Of a stretch of DNA of 64,000 nucleotides, positions 42,900-52,320 are shown in pieces. Below the pieces are notes generated by a model. It was not told where the DNA came from. It did not search any database and worked only from the letters and a program-made list of their open reading frames with translations. Both the position numbers and the translations under genes were made by a program. Source of the DNA: Microbacterium sp. SLBN-146 (GTDB lineage Bacteria; Actinomycetota; Actinomycetes; Actinomycetales; Microbacteriaceae). The stretch is from assembly GCF_006715145.1 (NCBI RefSeq), contig NZ_VFMR01000001.1, positions 2,480,001 through 2,544,000 on the forward strand, written 5' to 3'. Position 1 is the first letter of the stretch, and every line of letters starts with the position of its first letter.

Positions 42900-44674
42900 G
42901 CGACCGCGCGCTCGAGGGTCTCGACGACCGCCAGCGGGAGGCGGTGACGACCCTGCGGGGGCCTGTCGCGGTGCTCGCCGGTGCCGGGACGGGCAAGACC
43001 CGCGTCATCACGCACAGGATCGCCTACGGCGTCGACACCGGTGCGTACTCGCCCGGACGCGTCATGGCGGTGACGTTCACGTCGAAGGCGGCGGGGGAGA
43101 TGCGCGCGCGTCTTCGGGCGCTCGGAGTCGAGGGGGTCGCGGCGCGCACCTTCCACGCGGCGGCCCTCGCGCAACTCAACTACTTCTGGCCTTCGCTGGC
43201 CGGAGACACGATGCCGGCGATCGTCGACAACAAGGTGCGGCTCCTCGCTCACGCGGCGGACCTCATCGGCATCCAGCCCGATACGCCGACACTCCGCGAC
43301 GTCGCATCCGAGATCGAATGGCGAAAAGTCACCATGCGGTCCATCGACCAATACGTCGCGGAGCGCCCGAACGGCATCGGTCGGTTGAACGTCGGCCGTC
43401 TCGCCGATCTCCAGCGCTCCTACGAGAAGCTCAAGGACGAGCGTCGGCAGGTCGACTTCGAAGACGTCCTGCTGGCGTGCGCGGGGATGCTCGAGGCCGA
43501 GCCGCACGTCGCGCGCGCCGTCCACGAGCAGTACCGCCACTTCACCGTCGACGAGTTCCAGGACGTCTCGCCGCTGCAGCATCGCCTGCTCGAACTGTGG
43601 GTGGGTGACCGCAAGGACATCTGCGTCGTCGGGGACGCGAGCCAGACGATCTACTCCTTCGCGGGTGCCGACGCGACCTTCCTCCTCGACTTCTCGTCGC
43701 GACACGATGACGCCCGTGTGGTGCGGCTGGAGACGAACTACCGGTCGGATGCCGCGATCCTCGCCGTCGCGAACGAGCTCATGCGCGGTCGGCCCGGAGC
43801 CCTGCACCTCGCCGCGGCGAAAGGGACTCGCGACACACAGAGTCCCCAGAGTCTGCCGAGCGTCACCGCGTATGTCGACGACGAGAGCGAGGCGAGGGGC
43901 GTGGCGCGCCGAATCGCGGAGCAGCTCGCGGCGGGCATCGATCCTCGAAGCATCGCCGTGCTCTACCGCGCCCACGCGCAGTCGGCGGAGATCGTGCGCG
44001 CACTCGCCGACCTCGGCATCGCCGCCACGGTTCTCGGGGGGAAGCGGTTCTTCGAGCTTCCCGAGGTGCGGCAGGCGCTCATGGAGCTGCGGGCGGCGAC
44101 CGTCGCCCCCATCGCGACGGGGTTCGTCGAGACCGTTCGCGACATCCTCCGCTCGCGCGGGCTGACCGATGAGCCGCCCGCGGCCGGAGGAGCGGTGCGT
44201 GACGCGTGGGAGGCGCGCGCCGCGGTGCTGCGACTCGCAGAGGAGGCTCCCGAGGGGATGAGTCTCCGCGAATTCACCGACGACCTCCTCCGTCGTGCCC
44301 GCACGCAGGACGAGCCGTCCTTGCGCACCGTGACCCTCGCGACCCTCCATGCGGCGAAAGGACTCGAGTGGGACCACGTCCACCTCATCGGATTCGCGGA
44401 GGGACAGCTGCCGATCGGCTATGCGACGACGTTCGAGCAGGTCGACGAAGAGCGACGACTCGCATACGTGGGGATCACGCGGGCCGGGCGTACGCTGTCG
44501 GTCTCCTGGGCTCGAGGGACGCGAGAGCGCCAGCCGTCTCGCTTCCTGCGGGAGATCGGCACGCGCACTCTGAGTGCACGCGATGGGTCTTCGTCGTCCG
44601 GTGCGCCCGGCGTGCGGAGAGCTCCAACGAGACGGACGGTTCCCGCGGACGATCGGCCTGGACGTCGCGGATGA
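42896..44674 (+). CDS. uvrD2: UvrD2-like SF1A DNA helicase, short form
   Basis: 592 residues. Complete motor motifs: LDDRQREAVTTLRGP, AGAGTGKTRVITHR, AVTFTSKAAGEMRARL, FTVDEFQDVSPLQ, VVGDASQTIYSFAGAD, ETNYRSDAAIL, TLHAAKGLEWDHVHLIG and EERRLAYVGITRAGRTL. The protein ends ~50 residues after motif VI. The C-terminal HRDC domain and the four-cysteine linker of mycobacterial UvrD2 (~700 residues) are absent. Its last 200 nt overlap, on the opposite strand, the end of the 44475 gene. ATG overlaps nudC by 4 nt. It unwinds DNA in repair. Confidence 0.9.
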   Translation: MSDRALEGLDDRQREAVTTLRGPVAVLAGAGTGKTRVITHRIAYGVDTGAYSPGRVMAVTFTSKAAGEMRARLRALGVEGVAARTFHAAALAQLNYFWPSLAGDTMPAIVDNKVRLLAHAADLIGIQPDTPTLRDVASEIEWRKVTMRSIDQYVAERPNGIGRLNVGRLADLQRSYEKLKDERRQVDFEDVLLACAGMLEAEPHVARAVHEQYRHFTVDEFQDVSPLQHRLLELWVGDRKDICVVGDASQTIYSFAGADATFLLDFSSRHDDARVVRLETNYRSDAAILAVANELMRGRPGALHLAAAKGTRDTQSPQSLPSVTAYVDDESEARGVARRIAEQLAAGIDPRSIAVLYRAHAQSAEIVRALADLGIAATVLGGKRFFELPEVRQALMELRAATVAPIATGFVETVRDILRSRGLTDEPPAAGGAVRDAWEARAAVLRLAEEAPEGMSLREFTDDLLRRARTQDEPSLRTVTLATLHAAKGLEWDHVHLIGFAEGQLPIGYATTFEQVDEERRLAYVGITRAGRTLSVSWARGTRERQPSRFLREIGTRTLSARDGSSSSGAPGVRRAPTRRTVPADDRPGRRG

Positions 44675-45332
44675 GTCGCGCCGCCGCGATGCCTGCCTCG
44701 ACGGCGTCGGCTCGCTCTCTCCGCGAGGGCGGCAGCGTCAGGAGCTGAGCCGCGATAGCAGGCCACGCCGGGTCGGCGTCGCGACGCGCGAGGCCGACGC
44801 ACGACGTGCAGGGAGTCGTGCCGGGGACCACGACCGGCCCGACGATCGTGCCCTCGCCGGTGAAGACGATCGGGAGGTGTGCGAGATCGCGAGCCATGAG
44901 CGGCGCGACGCGTCGAGGGTCGACCACATGCTGCGCGATCACGACGACGAGTCCGCTCCCCGTGTCGCGGACGGCCTCGTCGGTCACGAGGCGCGCGGTG
45001 ATCCCCACGAGTTCGAGCCCCGTGATGACGTCGTCCACGGCCACGTGATCGTCGGGAGCGCGGAGCACCGCGACCTCGGTCGGCAACGGGGGCAGCTCCT
45101 CGGCGAGCACCGGCTCGATGCGGGCGATGAGCGACGCGGCGCCGCCGAGAGGGACGCCGATCGCTTCCGCGACGGGTTCGACAGCCGACTCCGGGATACC
45201 CCGGATCAACTCTCGTAACAGGCTGAGCTGCCACGGGTGTTCGATGTGGATCGTCGTGGTGGCGTCGAGGCCGAGCTGGACGGTCGTGGTCGACCGCCAG
45301 AGCAGAGGGTAAGCCGGGTCGATCCTGAGCAT
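44475..45332 (-). CDS. Cyclodehydratase-like (TOMM/ThiF-type) orphan protein
   Basis: 285 residues. The N-terminus LRIDPAYPLLWRSTTTVQLGLD resembles the bacteriocin-cyclodehydratase N-domain (TIGR03882-like). A central Rossmann-like part (VAVLRAPDDHVAVDDVITGLELVG; GLVVVIAQHVVDPRRVAPLMARDLAHLPIVF) leads to the zinc-type CTSC of GTTPCTSCVGLARR. A second Cys group, HRVHSECACR, lies near the end. No YcaO gene or precursor peptide is nearby, so a RiPP function is not supported. In position it corresponds to a conserved gene beside the zincin in actinobacteria (Rv3196 neighbourhood, from memory). The 3' end overlaps uvrD2 by 200 nt. ATG 45332 is the best start, without a clear RBS. Confidence 0.6.
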   Translation of the reverse strand: MLRIDPAYPLLWRSTTTVQLGLDATTTIHIEHPWQLSLLRELIRGIPESAVEPVAEAIGVPLGGAASLIARIEPVLAEELPPLPTEVAVLRAPDDHVAVDDVITGLELVGITARLVTDEAVRDTGSGLVVVIAQHVVDPRRVAPLMARDLAHLPIVFTGEGTIVGPVVVPGTTPCTSCVGLARRDADPAWPAIAAQLLTLPPSRRERADAVEAGIAAARLIRDVQADRPREPSVSLELSARRAHRTTKTHRVHSECACRSPAGSETAGALASLEPRRPTAYARPA

Positions 45333-45410
45333 GTCAGGATCATGCCCGCTCCCGCGCGGCCCTTGGCGGCTTTCCACAGGGCTGACCGCCTGTGGAGGAG
45401 GCGACGCCGC

Positions 45411-46805
45411 TCAGACGGGACGTTCGTCGGGCGACTCGCCGCCGTCGCCGTCAGCCCCGTCCGCGTCATCCACCGACCGATCGTCCTCTCCCGAGAGCAG
45501 ACGCTCGAGCGCATCGTCGAGTTCATCCCGCACCGGCTCCTCGCCGCGGGCCCGCGCCTCCAGCCGGGCGACGAGTGTCGACGGATCGTCGATGTCGTCC
45601 GACGTGGGCATGAGGTCGGGGTAGTCCCACAGCGTGTCGCGCGCGGACACCCCCACGGCATCCGTCACGGCACGCCACATCGCAGCGGCTTCACGCATAC
45701 GGCGCGGTCGCAGCTCGAGACCGACGAGCGATCCGAGGCCGCGCTCGGCGGGGCCTCCGACGGCACGGCGGCGGCGGACGACCTCAGAGATCCGCGCGGC
45801 CGACGGAAGGCGTGAGAGCGCGTCCTCCGTCACGACGTCGACCCATCCCTCGATCGTCGCGAGGAGGTTCTCCAGCCGCGTCAGAGCGGCGGTCTGCGCT
45901 TCCGAGCGCTGGGGGAGGAGCGCTCCGCTCTCGATCGCACGGCGAAGCTCTTCGGGCTCGGACGGATCGAACCGCGCGGCGAGCTCTTCCAGAGCATCCG
46001 TGTCGACGTGAACGCCGCGCGCGAAGTCGGTGACCTGCGAGATGACGTGCAGTCGCAGCCAGCGGGCGTGGCGGAAGAGGCGCGCGTGGGCGAGTTCGCG
46101 CGTCGCGACGAACAGCGCGAGCTGGTCCTCGGGGATCTCCAGGTCGCGTCCGAAGTCGGCGAAGTTCTGGGGAAGGATGACGGCCTCGCCGTCGGGCATG
46201 AGCGGGATGCCGACGTCGCCGCCGGAGACGACCTCCTTGGAGAGGTTTCCGACGACCTGACCGAGCTGTGAGGCGAAGAGCGTGCCCCCGACCATTCGCA
46301 TGAGTTTGCCGGCACCCTGGATCATCGACTGCATGTCGTCGGGCGCCTGCTCGCTGAGAGCCGACGTCATCGCATCGGCGATGCTCGTCGCGACGGGTGC
46401 CGCGAGTTCCTGCCAGACCGGCAGTGTCGCCTCCACCCAGGCGCCGCGCGTGATCGCGGCAGGCGGAGCGGCGAGATCCGAGATCGAGGTCGCTTCGCTC
46501 AACCACAGCGTCGCGAGAGAGAACGCCTGGTCGAGGTCGGTGCGTTCGCCCGCCGTCACTCCGTGACCGTCTTGATTGGCGATGTGAAGCGCCTGACGCT
46601 TGGCGGCATCCCACGAGATGCCTTCCTCTGGACCCGAGAACGCACCCTGCAGCTGACGGAAGACCGTCTGCATCATGGCGGGGTCGATGTTCATCCCCGT
46701 GAGTCGTGAGAGCTGCTCGGGGTCGAACTCCGAACCTCCCGCCCCGAAGAGCTGTCTCAGGAGCTCTTGGAAATCATCCTCGGGAGAGCGATCGTCCTCT
46801 GCCAC
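45411..46805 (-). CDS. Zinc-dependent metalloprotease-like protein (zincin_2 family)
   Basis: 464 residues. The metal motif is ATRELAHARLF (E237, H240) rather than HExxH, followed by FRHARWLRLHV and the downstream IEGWVDVV glutamate near 319, the pattern of the actinobacterial 'F420-associated/zincin_2' family. N-terminal PDDFQELLRQLF-like and DPAMMQTVFRQLQ helices and a GEAVILPQNFADFGRDLEI strand region also fit. The acidic tail is rich in Asp. GTG start 46805 with AAAGG upstream. It is divergent from the Lon/PDZ protease. Protease activity has not been shown for the family to my knowledge. Confidence 0.85.
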   Translation of the reverse strand: MAEDDRSPEDDFQELLRQLFGAGGSEFDPEQLSRLTGMNIDPAMMQTVFRQLQGAFSGPEEGISWDAAKRQALHIANQDGHGVTAGERTDLDQAFSLATLWLSEATSISDLAAPPAAITRGAWVEATLPVWQELAAPVATSIADAMTSALSEQAPDDMQSMIQGAGKLMRMVGGTLFASQLGQVVGNLSKEVVSGGDVGIPLMPDGEAVILPQNFADFGRDLEIPEDQLALFVATRELAHARLFRHARWLRLHVISQVTDFARGVHVDTDALEELAARFDPSEPEELRRAIESGALLPQRSEAQTAALTRLENLLATIEGWVDVVTEDALSRLPSAARISEVVRRRRAVGGPAERGLGSLVGLELRPRRMREAAAMWRAVTDAVGVSARDTLWDYPDLMPTSDDIDDPSTLVARLEARARGEEPVRDELDDALERLLSGEDDRSVDDADGADGDGGESPDERPV

Positions 46806-46928
46806 TTCAGCCGCCTTTCAGCCGGTACCTGACGTCGCGTTCTACGCTAGTCGCAGCATTCATCGCACCCCCCGGCACGGACCCGAACGCCTTACGCCGG
46901 TCGCGAACGACCAGGCAGAGGAGTCCAC

Positions 46929-48053
46929 GTGGCCCTGTTCGACGAGGACGTCACGATCCGTCCCCCGCGCCGGCGGCTCACACGAGGCATGGTGGGAGGG
47001 CTGTGGGCCCTCGCGCTCGCGATGGTCGTGCTGCTCGCCCTCACGTTCCTGCCGACGTCGTACGTCATCCAGCAGCCCGGACCCGTCTACAACACGCTCG
47101 GGAGCGCGACCTCGGCAGACGGCGAGGAAGTTCCCTTGATCTCGGTCGAGGGAGCGGAGACGTTCGAGACGGCCGGCGCGCTCGATCTGCTCACCGTCCA
47201 GGTGCGCGGCAACCGTGAACGCACACCCTCGTGGCTCGAGCTCGCCACGGCGTGGTTCAATCCGACGCAGGCCGTCCTGCCGATCGACGCCGTCTTCCCC
47301 ATCGGGCAGACGACGGACGAGCGCAGCGAAGAGAGCGCAGCCCTCATGGTCGACTCGCAGAAGGAGGCCACGGCGGCTGCCCTCATCGAGCTCGGCTACG
47401 ACGTCGAGTCCCAACTCACGGTCCACTCGTTGAGCGCTGACGACTCCGCCTCGGCAGGCATCCTGGAAGAGGGCGACATCATCGTCGGTGCGAACGGCAC
47501 GCCCGTCACGGACACCGCATCGCTGCGCGCGATCATCGCCGAGGGCGCCGGAGCGCCCGTCTCGATCGACATCGTCCGCGATGGCGTGGCGCAGACCGTC
47601 ACCGTCACGCCGAAGGAGACCGAGACCGACGGCGAGACGGCATGGGTCATCGGCGTGACCCTCATGTCGGACTACGAGTTCCCCATCGATGTCACGATCC
47701 AGCTGAACAACGTCGGCGGCCCCTCGGCGGGCATGATGTTCGCCCTCGGGATCATGGACGTCCTCACGCCGGGCGAACTCAACGGCGGCGAGAACGTCGC
47801 TGGCACCGGAACGATCAACGCGGAAGGCGACGTCGGTCCCATCGGCGGCATCCGTCAGAAGATGTGGGGCGCCGTCGGCGAAGGCGCGGAGTGGTTCCTC
47901 GCGCCTGCGGCGAACTGCGACGAGGTCGTGGGCCACATCCCCGACGGGCTCCGCGTCTTCTCGGTCGCGACCCTCGACGATGCGATCGGGGCGCTCGACG
48001 CCCTGCGCGAGGGCGGCGACCTCGACGCCGTCCCTACCTGCACGGCGGAGTGA
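46929..48053 (+). CDS. Membrane-anchored Lon-like PDZ protease (YlbL family, S16)
   Basis: 374 residues. One membrane segment at ~21-43, a PDZ domain at ~165-245 (AGILEEGDIIVGANGTPV), then an S16/Lon catalytic domain. It contains the Ser-Lys dyad: S266 in NVGGPSAGMMF and K311 in GPIGGIRQKMWGA. It acts outside the membrane on unknown substrates. The GTG start at 46929 has GAGGAG upstream; TACGCT at 46843-46848 is a possible -10. It corresponds in order to Rv3194c. UPF0182 follows. Confidence 0.92.
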   Translation: MALFDEDVTIRPPRRRLTRGMVGGLWALALAMVVLLALTFLPTSYVIQQPGPVYNTLGSATSADGEEVPLISVEGAETFETAGALDLLTVQVRGNRERTPSWLELATAWFNPTQAVLPIDAVFPIGQTTDERSEESAALMVDSQKEATAAALIELGYDVESQLTVHSLSADDSASAGILEEGDIIVGANGTPVTDTASLRAIIAEGAGAPVSIDIVRDGVAQTVTVTPKETETDGETAWVIGVTLMSDYEFPIDVTIQLNNVGGPSAGMMFALGIMDVLTPGELNGGENVAGTGTINAEGDVGPIGGIRQKMWGAVGEGAEWFLAPAANCDEVVGHIPDGLRVFSVATLDDAIGALDALREGGDLDAVPTCTAE

Positions 48054-48100
48054 GGCGTTCGCCCGTCGCGGATTCGGGCAACCCCCAGACTGCTCACGCC

Positions 48101-48106
48101 TAGGAT
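48101..48106 (+). promoter_or_regulatory. -10 box TAGGAT of the UPF0182 gene (leaderless type)
   Basis: TAGGAT, then GAAGGG (6 nt), then GTG at 48113. Confidence 0.65.
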
Positions 48107-48112
48107 GAAGGG

Positions 48113-51034
48113 GTGACCACGACCTCAGCGCCGACCCAGGCCACGCCTCCTCGTTCCCGCCGTATCATCGCGATCAGCCTGGCGATCATTGCCGCGATCG
48201 TGGTGGCGTTCTTCGTCTTCGCCAACCTGTATGCGGAATGGCTCTGGTACGAGCAGCTCGGATACAACGGCGTCCTCCTCACCGAGTGGACGGCGAGGGT
48301 CATCATGTTCGTCGTCGGCTTCCTGGGCATGGCGATCCCGGTATGGCTCGCCATCCAGCTCGCCTACCGCCTCCGGCCCGTGTACGCGCGTCTGAGCTCA
48401 CAGCTCGACCGCTACCAAGAGGTCGTCGAGCCGCTGCGTCGCCTCGCGATGTGGGGCATCCCCATCTTCTTCGGCTTCTTCGCCGGCTTCGCGGCCTCCG
48501 CCCAATGGCAGACGACGTGGACGTGGCTCAACGGCGTCGCGACGACAGAGACCGACCCGCAGTTCGGGCTCGACACGGGCTTCTACATGTTCGCGATGCC
48601 GTTCTACGTATCGGTCGTGGGCTACGTCTCAGCAGTCCTCCTGATCTGCCTCCTGGTGACGGCGCTCGTCTCGTACCTCTACGGTTCGGTACGCATCGGG
48701 CAGCGTGAGCTGCGGATCTCGAAGTCGGCTCGCATCCAGCTCGCCGTGCTCGCGGGCATCTACCTCCTCGTCCAGGGCGCGAGCCTGTGGCTCGACCGCT
48801 ACCAGACGCTCGTCGAGCCCGGCGGGATGGGACGCATCACGGGTCCCGGCTACACCGAGGTCAACGCCGTCATCATCGGCCAAGAGATCCTCGCGATCGC
48901 GGCGGTCGTCGTGGCGCTGCTGTTCTTCGTCACGGCCGTCATCGGCCGCTGGCGCTTCCCGCTCATCGGCACGGGCCTCCTTCTCGTCGTCGCCCTCGTC
49001 CTCGGAGTGGGATACCCGTGGGTCGTCAACACGTTCCAGGTGCAGCCGAACCAGCTGAGCCTCGAGCGCGAGTTCTATCAGCGCAACCTCGACGGGACGA
49101 AGACCGCCTACGGCATCGACGGCCTCGAGAAGACCGAGTTCAGCGCGGAGACCACCGCGGAGGCCGGCCAGTTGCGCGAAGACGCCGGCACGACGACGCA
49201 GATCCGCATCATGGACCCCGCGATCATCGGTCCGACCGTCCGGCAGCTCGAGCAGTATCGCGCCTACTACCAGTTCCAGAACCCGCTCGACGTCGACCGC
49301 TACGAGATCGACGGTGAGATGCAGGACACGATCGTGTCGGTCCGCGAACTCAACATGAATCAGCTCGGTTCCGGCTCGTCGTGGCTCAACGAAACCCTCG
49401 TCTACACCCACGGATACGGCATGGTCGCAGCGGCGGGCAATGAGCGCACGGCAGACGGCAACCCCGTCTTCCTCGAACGCGGCATCCCCGCGACGGGCTT
49501 CCTCTCCGACAACCCCGACTTCCAGCCCCGCGTGTACTTCGGTGAGTTCTCTCCCGAGTACTCGATCGTCGGAGCGCCCGAGGGGACCACTCCGATCGAG
49601 CTCGACTACCCGTCGGGGAGCGGTGACTCGGCATCCGGCATGCGCACGACGTTCGACGGCGACGGCGGTCCCTCCGTCGGCAACATCTTCAACCGTCTTA
49701 TCTACGCGCTGAAGTTCCAGTCCGAGCAGATTCTCTTCTCCGACGACGTCAACGAGGACTCCCAGATCCTCTACGACCGCGACCCGCGCCAGCGCGTCAG
49801 CAAGGTCGCTCCCTACCTGACGCTGGACAGCGACCCGTATCCCACCGTCGTCGACGGCCGGATCAAGTGGGTCGTCGACGGTTACACGCTGAGCGCCAAC
49901 TATCCGTACTCGTCGACGGTCCCGCTGTCGCAGGCGATCGCAGACTCGAACAACACGCAGCCGCGCTTCCTGCTCGACGACATCAACTACATCCGCAACT
50001 CGGTCAAGGCGACCGTCGACGCGTATGACGGCTCGGTGACGCTCTACGCGTGGGACCCCGAAGACCCCGTGCTGAAGACGTGGCAGAACGTCTACCCGAC
50101 GCAGATCAAGCCGATCGCGGACATGTCGGCCGACCTCATCAGCCACGTCCGGTACCCGACCGACCTGTTCAAGGTCCAGCGCGCGATGCTCCAGACGTAC
50201 CACGTCGACGATGCGCAGTCGTTCTACGAGCGCGACAATGCCTGGGCGACGCCGGAAGACCCGCAGAACCCGAACCAGCTTCAGCCGCCGTACTACCTGA
50301 CGATGCAGATGCCGGGCCAGGACAACCCCGCCTTCTCCATGTTCACGACATTCATCCCGTCGTCGCAGGGCGCGGCGAGCCGAAACGTGCTCATGGGCTA
50401 TTTGGCCGCAGACTCCAACGCGGGCCGCGAGGCGGGTGTCAAGGGCGAGGATTACGGAAAGCTCCGGATGCTCGAGATCGCAGCCGAAACGACGGTCCCC
50501 GGTCCCGGTCAAGTGCAGAACCGCTTCGACTCCGATCCCACGGTGTCGCAGCAGATCAACGTCCTCACGATCGGTCAGTCCGAAGTCCTCAACGGCAACC
50601 TGCTGACGCTTCCGGTCGGTGGCGGTCTGCTCTACGTCCAGCCGGTCTTCGTCCAGGCCGCGGAGGGTACTCAGCTGCCTCAGCTGCGAAAGGTGCTCGT
50701 CGCGTTCGGTGATGACATCGCCTTCGAAGACACCCTCGGTGAGGCGCTCGACGTGCTCTTCGGCGGTGACTCGGGTGCCAGCACGGGCGACGGCGAAGTG
50801 ATTCCCGACGACGGTGGAGCCACGCCGCAGCCGACGCCCGAACCGACCGACCCCGGCTCCGAAACCCCCGCGCCCACGCCGCCGGTCGGCGACTACGCGA
50901 CGGCCTTGGAAGACGCACGCGTCGCGATGGCGGATCGGCAGGCGGCCCTCGAGGCCGGCGACCTCACCGCGTTCGCCGAGGCCGATGAGCGTCTGACCGA
51001 CGCCGTCGAGCGTCTGCTCGCCCTCAGCGAGTAA
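48113..51034 (+). CDS. UPF0182 large membrane protein
   Basis: 973 residues. The N-terminal ~300 residues contain seven membrane segments, starting with IIAISLAIIAAIVVAFFVFANLYAEWLWYEQLGYNGVL, whose ANLYAEWLWYEQLGY is the family hallmark. A ~550-residue extracytoplasmic region with HGYGMVAAAGNERTADGNPVF and a Pro/Thr-rich linker (TPQPTPEPTDPG) follows, then an Ala-rich helical end. Length and plan match UPF0182 (Rv3193c). Function unknown. Leaderless-type start. A hairpin terminates the gene. Confidence 0.93.
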   Translation: MTTTSAPTQATPPRSRRIIAISLAIIAAIVVAFFVFANLYAEWLWYEQLGYNGVLLTEWTARVIMFVVGFLGMAIPVWLAIQLAYRLRPVYARLSSQLDRYQEVVEPLRRLAMWGIPIFFGFFAGFAASAQWQTTWTWLNGVATTETDPQFGLDTGFYMFAMPFYVSVVGYVSAVLLICLLVTALVSYLYGSVRIGQRELRISKSARIQLAVLAGIYLLVQGASLWLDRYQTLVEPGGMGRITGPGYTEVNAVIIGQEILAIAAVVVALLFFVTAVIGRWRFPLIGTGLLLVVALVLGVGYPWVVNTFQVQPNQLSLEREFYQRNLDGTKTAYGIDGLEKTEFSAETTAEAGQLREDAGTTTQIRIMDPAIIGPTVRQLEQYRAYYQFQNPLDVDRYEIDGEMQDTIVSVRELNMNQLGSGSSWLNETLVYTHGYGMVAAAGNERTADGNPVFLERGIPATGFLSDNPDFQPRVYFGEFSPEYSIVGAPEGTTPIELDYPSGSGDSASGMRTTFDGDGGPSVGNIFNRLIYALKFQSEQILFSDDVNEDSQILYDRDPRQRVSKVAPYLTLDSDPYPTVVDGRIKWVVDGYTLSANYPYSSTVPLSQAIADSNNTQPRFLLDDINYIRNSVKATVDAYDGSVTLYAWDPEDPVLKTWQNVYPTQIKPIADMSADLISHVRYPTDLFKVQRAMLQTYHVDDAQSFYERDNAWATPEDPQNPNQLQPPYYLTMQMPGQDNPAFSMFTTFIPSSQGAASRNVLMGYLAADSNAGREAGVKGEDYGKLRMLEIAAETTVPGPGQVQNRFDSDPTVSQQINVLTIGQSEVLNGNLLTLPVGGGLLYVQPVFVQAAEGTQLPQLRKVLVAFGDDIAFEDTLGEALDVLFGGDSGASTGDGEVIPDDGGATPQPTPEPTDPGSETPAPTPPVGDYATALEDARVAMADRQAALEAGDLTAFAEADERLTDAVERLLALSE

Positions 51035-51065
51035 GGACGATCGGCCGGGCACGACCCGCTCACGA

Positions 51066-51100
51066 AGAAGGCCCCCGCACGATGAGTGCGGGGGCCTTCT
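51066..51100. terminator. 15-bp hairpin between UPF0182 and the crt cluster
   Basis: AGAAGGCCCCCGCAC (51066-51080) pairs perfectly with GTGCGGGGGCCTTCT (51086-51100), loop GATGA. It lies between convergent stops at 51034 and 51116 and can serve both transcripts. Confidence 0.88.
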
Positions 51101-51115
51101 CTGTCGTCCCGGTGT

Positions 51116-52003
51116 TCAGGACGTGAGGAGCCAGTACCAGATGAGGAGCAGCGTCACCGCGAAGCCCGCGAACTGGTTGAGCCACAGAAAGCGCGCCCAA
51201 CCTCGCGTCGCGGCGGCTGCTCCGGCATCCGTCACGTTGCGATAAGGCCAGACGGTGATCAGGTACGGCACGGCGGCGATGGCTGCGAGAGGGCCGGGCC
51301 ACTGCGTCGCGAGAACGACGACACCCGCCGCCGCGTATCCCGCGAGAGCGAATCGCACGGTCCACCGCGCGCCCCGGGCCGTCGCGATCGAGGAGATGCC
51401 TGCCTCCCGATCGGCGACGACGTCCTGGACGGCGCCGAAGGCGTGCGAGGCGACACCCCAGAACCCGAAGGCGACGATGATCGCGACGAGCTGCCACGTC
51501 CACTCCGCGCCGGCGAGCACGAGCCCGTAGACGGCGGGGGAGAAGAAGTGGATGCTGCTCGTGATCGAGTCGGCGAACGGCACTTCCTTCAGCCGCAGAG
51601 GCGGCGCGCTGTAGAAGACGACGAAGAACAGACTGAGAGCGAGCACGAGCCAGGACAACGGCGAACCGACGACGGCGAGATACACGACGAACGGAAGGCA
51701 GGACAGACCTGCAGCCCACAGGATCGGTCGGTGCAGTCGCGGGTCCAGCACCGCGCCGTGAGCGCCGCCCTTCCGGGGGTTGCGGAGGTCGGATTCGTAG
51801 TCGAAGACGTCGTTGATCCCGTACATGGCGAGGTTGTACGGAATGAGGAAGAACAGTGTGCCGACGACGACGGTGATATCGATCTGCCGCGTCGTGAGCA
51901 GGTAAGCCGCAGCGAACGGGTACGCGGTGTTGATCCAGCTCACCGGGCGCGAGGACAGGAAGAGCTGGGACGCCACGGTCCCGGCTCCGAGCGGTGTCGT
52001 CAC
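51116..52003 (-). CDS. crtEb: Lycopene elongase, UbiA-type prenyltransferase
   Basis: 295 residues, eight to nine membrane segments. The first prenyl-diphosphate motif is YGINDVFDYESDLRNPRKGG (NDxxDxxxD). The second, GAVQDVVADREAGISSIAT, is the second Asp-rich loop. These are UbiA-family active-site motifs. In C50 carotenoid clusters this enzyme adds two DMAPP-derived C5 units to lycopene (CrtEb, LbtC or CrtE2). GTG 52003 overlaps the crtYf stop by GTGA. It is last in the operon; a shared terminator follows. Confidence 0.9.
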   Translation of the reverse strand: MTTPLGAGTVASQLFLSSRPVSWINTAYPFAAAYLLTTRQIDITVVVGTLFFLIPYNLAMYGINDVFDYESDLRNPRKGGAHGAVLDPRLHRPILWAAGLSCLPFVVYLAVVGSPLSWLVLALSLFFVVFYSAPPLRLKEVPFADSITSSIHFFSPAVYGLVLAGAEWTWQLVAIIVAFGFWGVASHAFGAVQDVVADREAGISSIATARGARWTVRFALAGYAAAGVVVLATQWPGPLAAIAAVPYLITVWPYRNVTDAGAAAATRGWARFLWLNQFAGFAVTLLLIWYWLLTS

Positions 52004-52320
52004 GGTGAGGTCTCCTTCGCGCGGTGTCGACGCTCGAGAAGCGTAACGACCGCGGGCACGAGGAAGGCGGCGCACACGGCGTAGGAGAAGTCTTCGATGG
52101 GCGCCAGGCCGATTCGGATGCCGCTGATGTGCTCCTCAGGGTACGTGAAGAGTCCCGCCGCGATCATGATGTTGTCGAACACCGCCGTGAGGATCACGAG
52201 CACCCCGGCCGTTGCGGCGGAGAGGGCCATCCGTTGGCCGAAGCGGGGTCGCCGTGCCGTCGCGAGGACGACGATCGCCGTCAGCACGGCGAAGGGCAGC
52301 ACGATGAGCGGGTACGTCAC
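52000..52320 (-). CDS. crtYf: C50 carotenoid cyclase subunit CrtYf
   Basis: 106 residues with three membrane segments; the core IMIAAGLFTYPEEHISGIRIGLAPIEDFSYAV carries the PxEDxxY motif of the heterodimeric lycopene-cyclase-domain family. It works with CrtYe to close the ends of the C50 chain, giving epsilon rings (decaprenoxanthin) or gamma rings (sarcinaxanthin); the ring type cannot be told here. GTG start overlaps crtYe by 4 nt and its stop overlaps crtEb by 4 nt. Confidence 0.88.
   Translation of the reverse strand: MTYPLIVLPFAVLTAIVVLATARRPRFGQRMALSAATAGVLVILTAVFDNIMIAAGLFTYPEEHISGIRIGLAPIEDFSYAVCAAFLVPAVVTLLERRHRAKETSP

Noticed and set aside
44475..45332. Full RiPP (TOMM) biosynthetic cluster
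   Set aside because: No YcaO gene, precursor peptide or dehydrogenase was found in the neighbourhood, so only an orphan cyclodehydratase-like protein is supported.
48629..51052. Antisense open frame of 807 codons over UPF0182
   Set aside because: Shadow frame with an Arg/Asp/Val-rich composition; the plus-strand protein is a clear family member.
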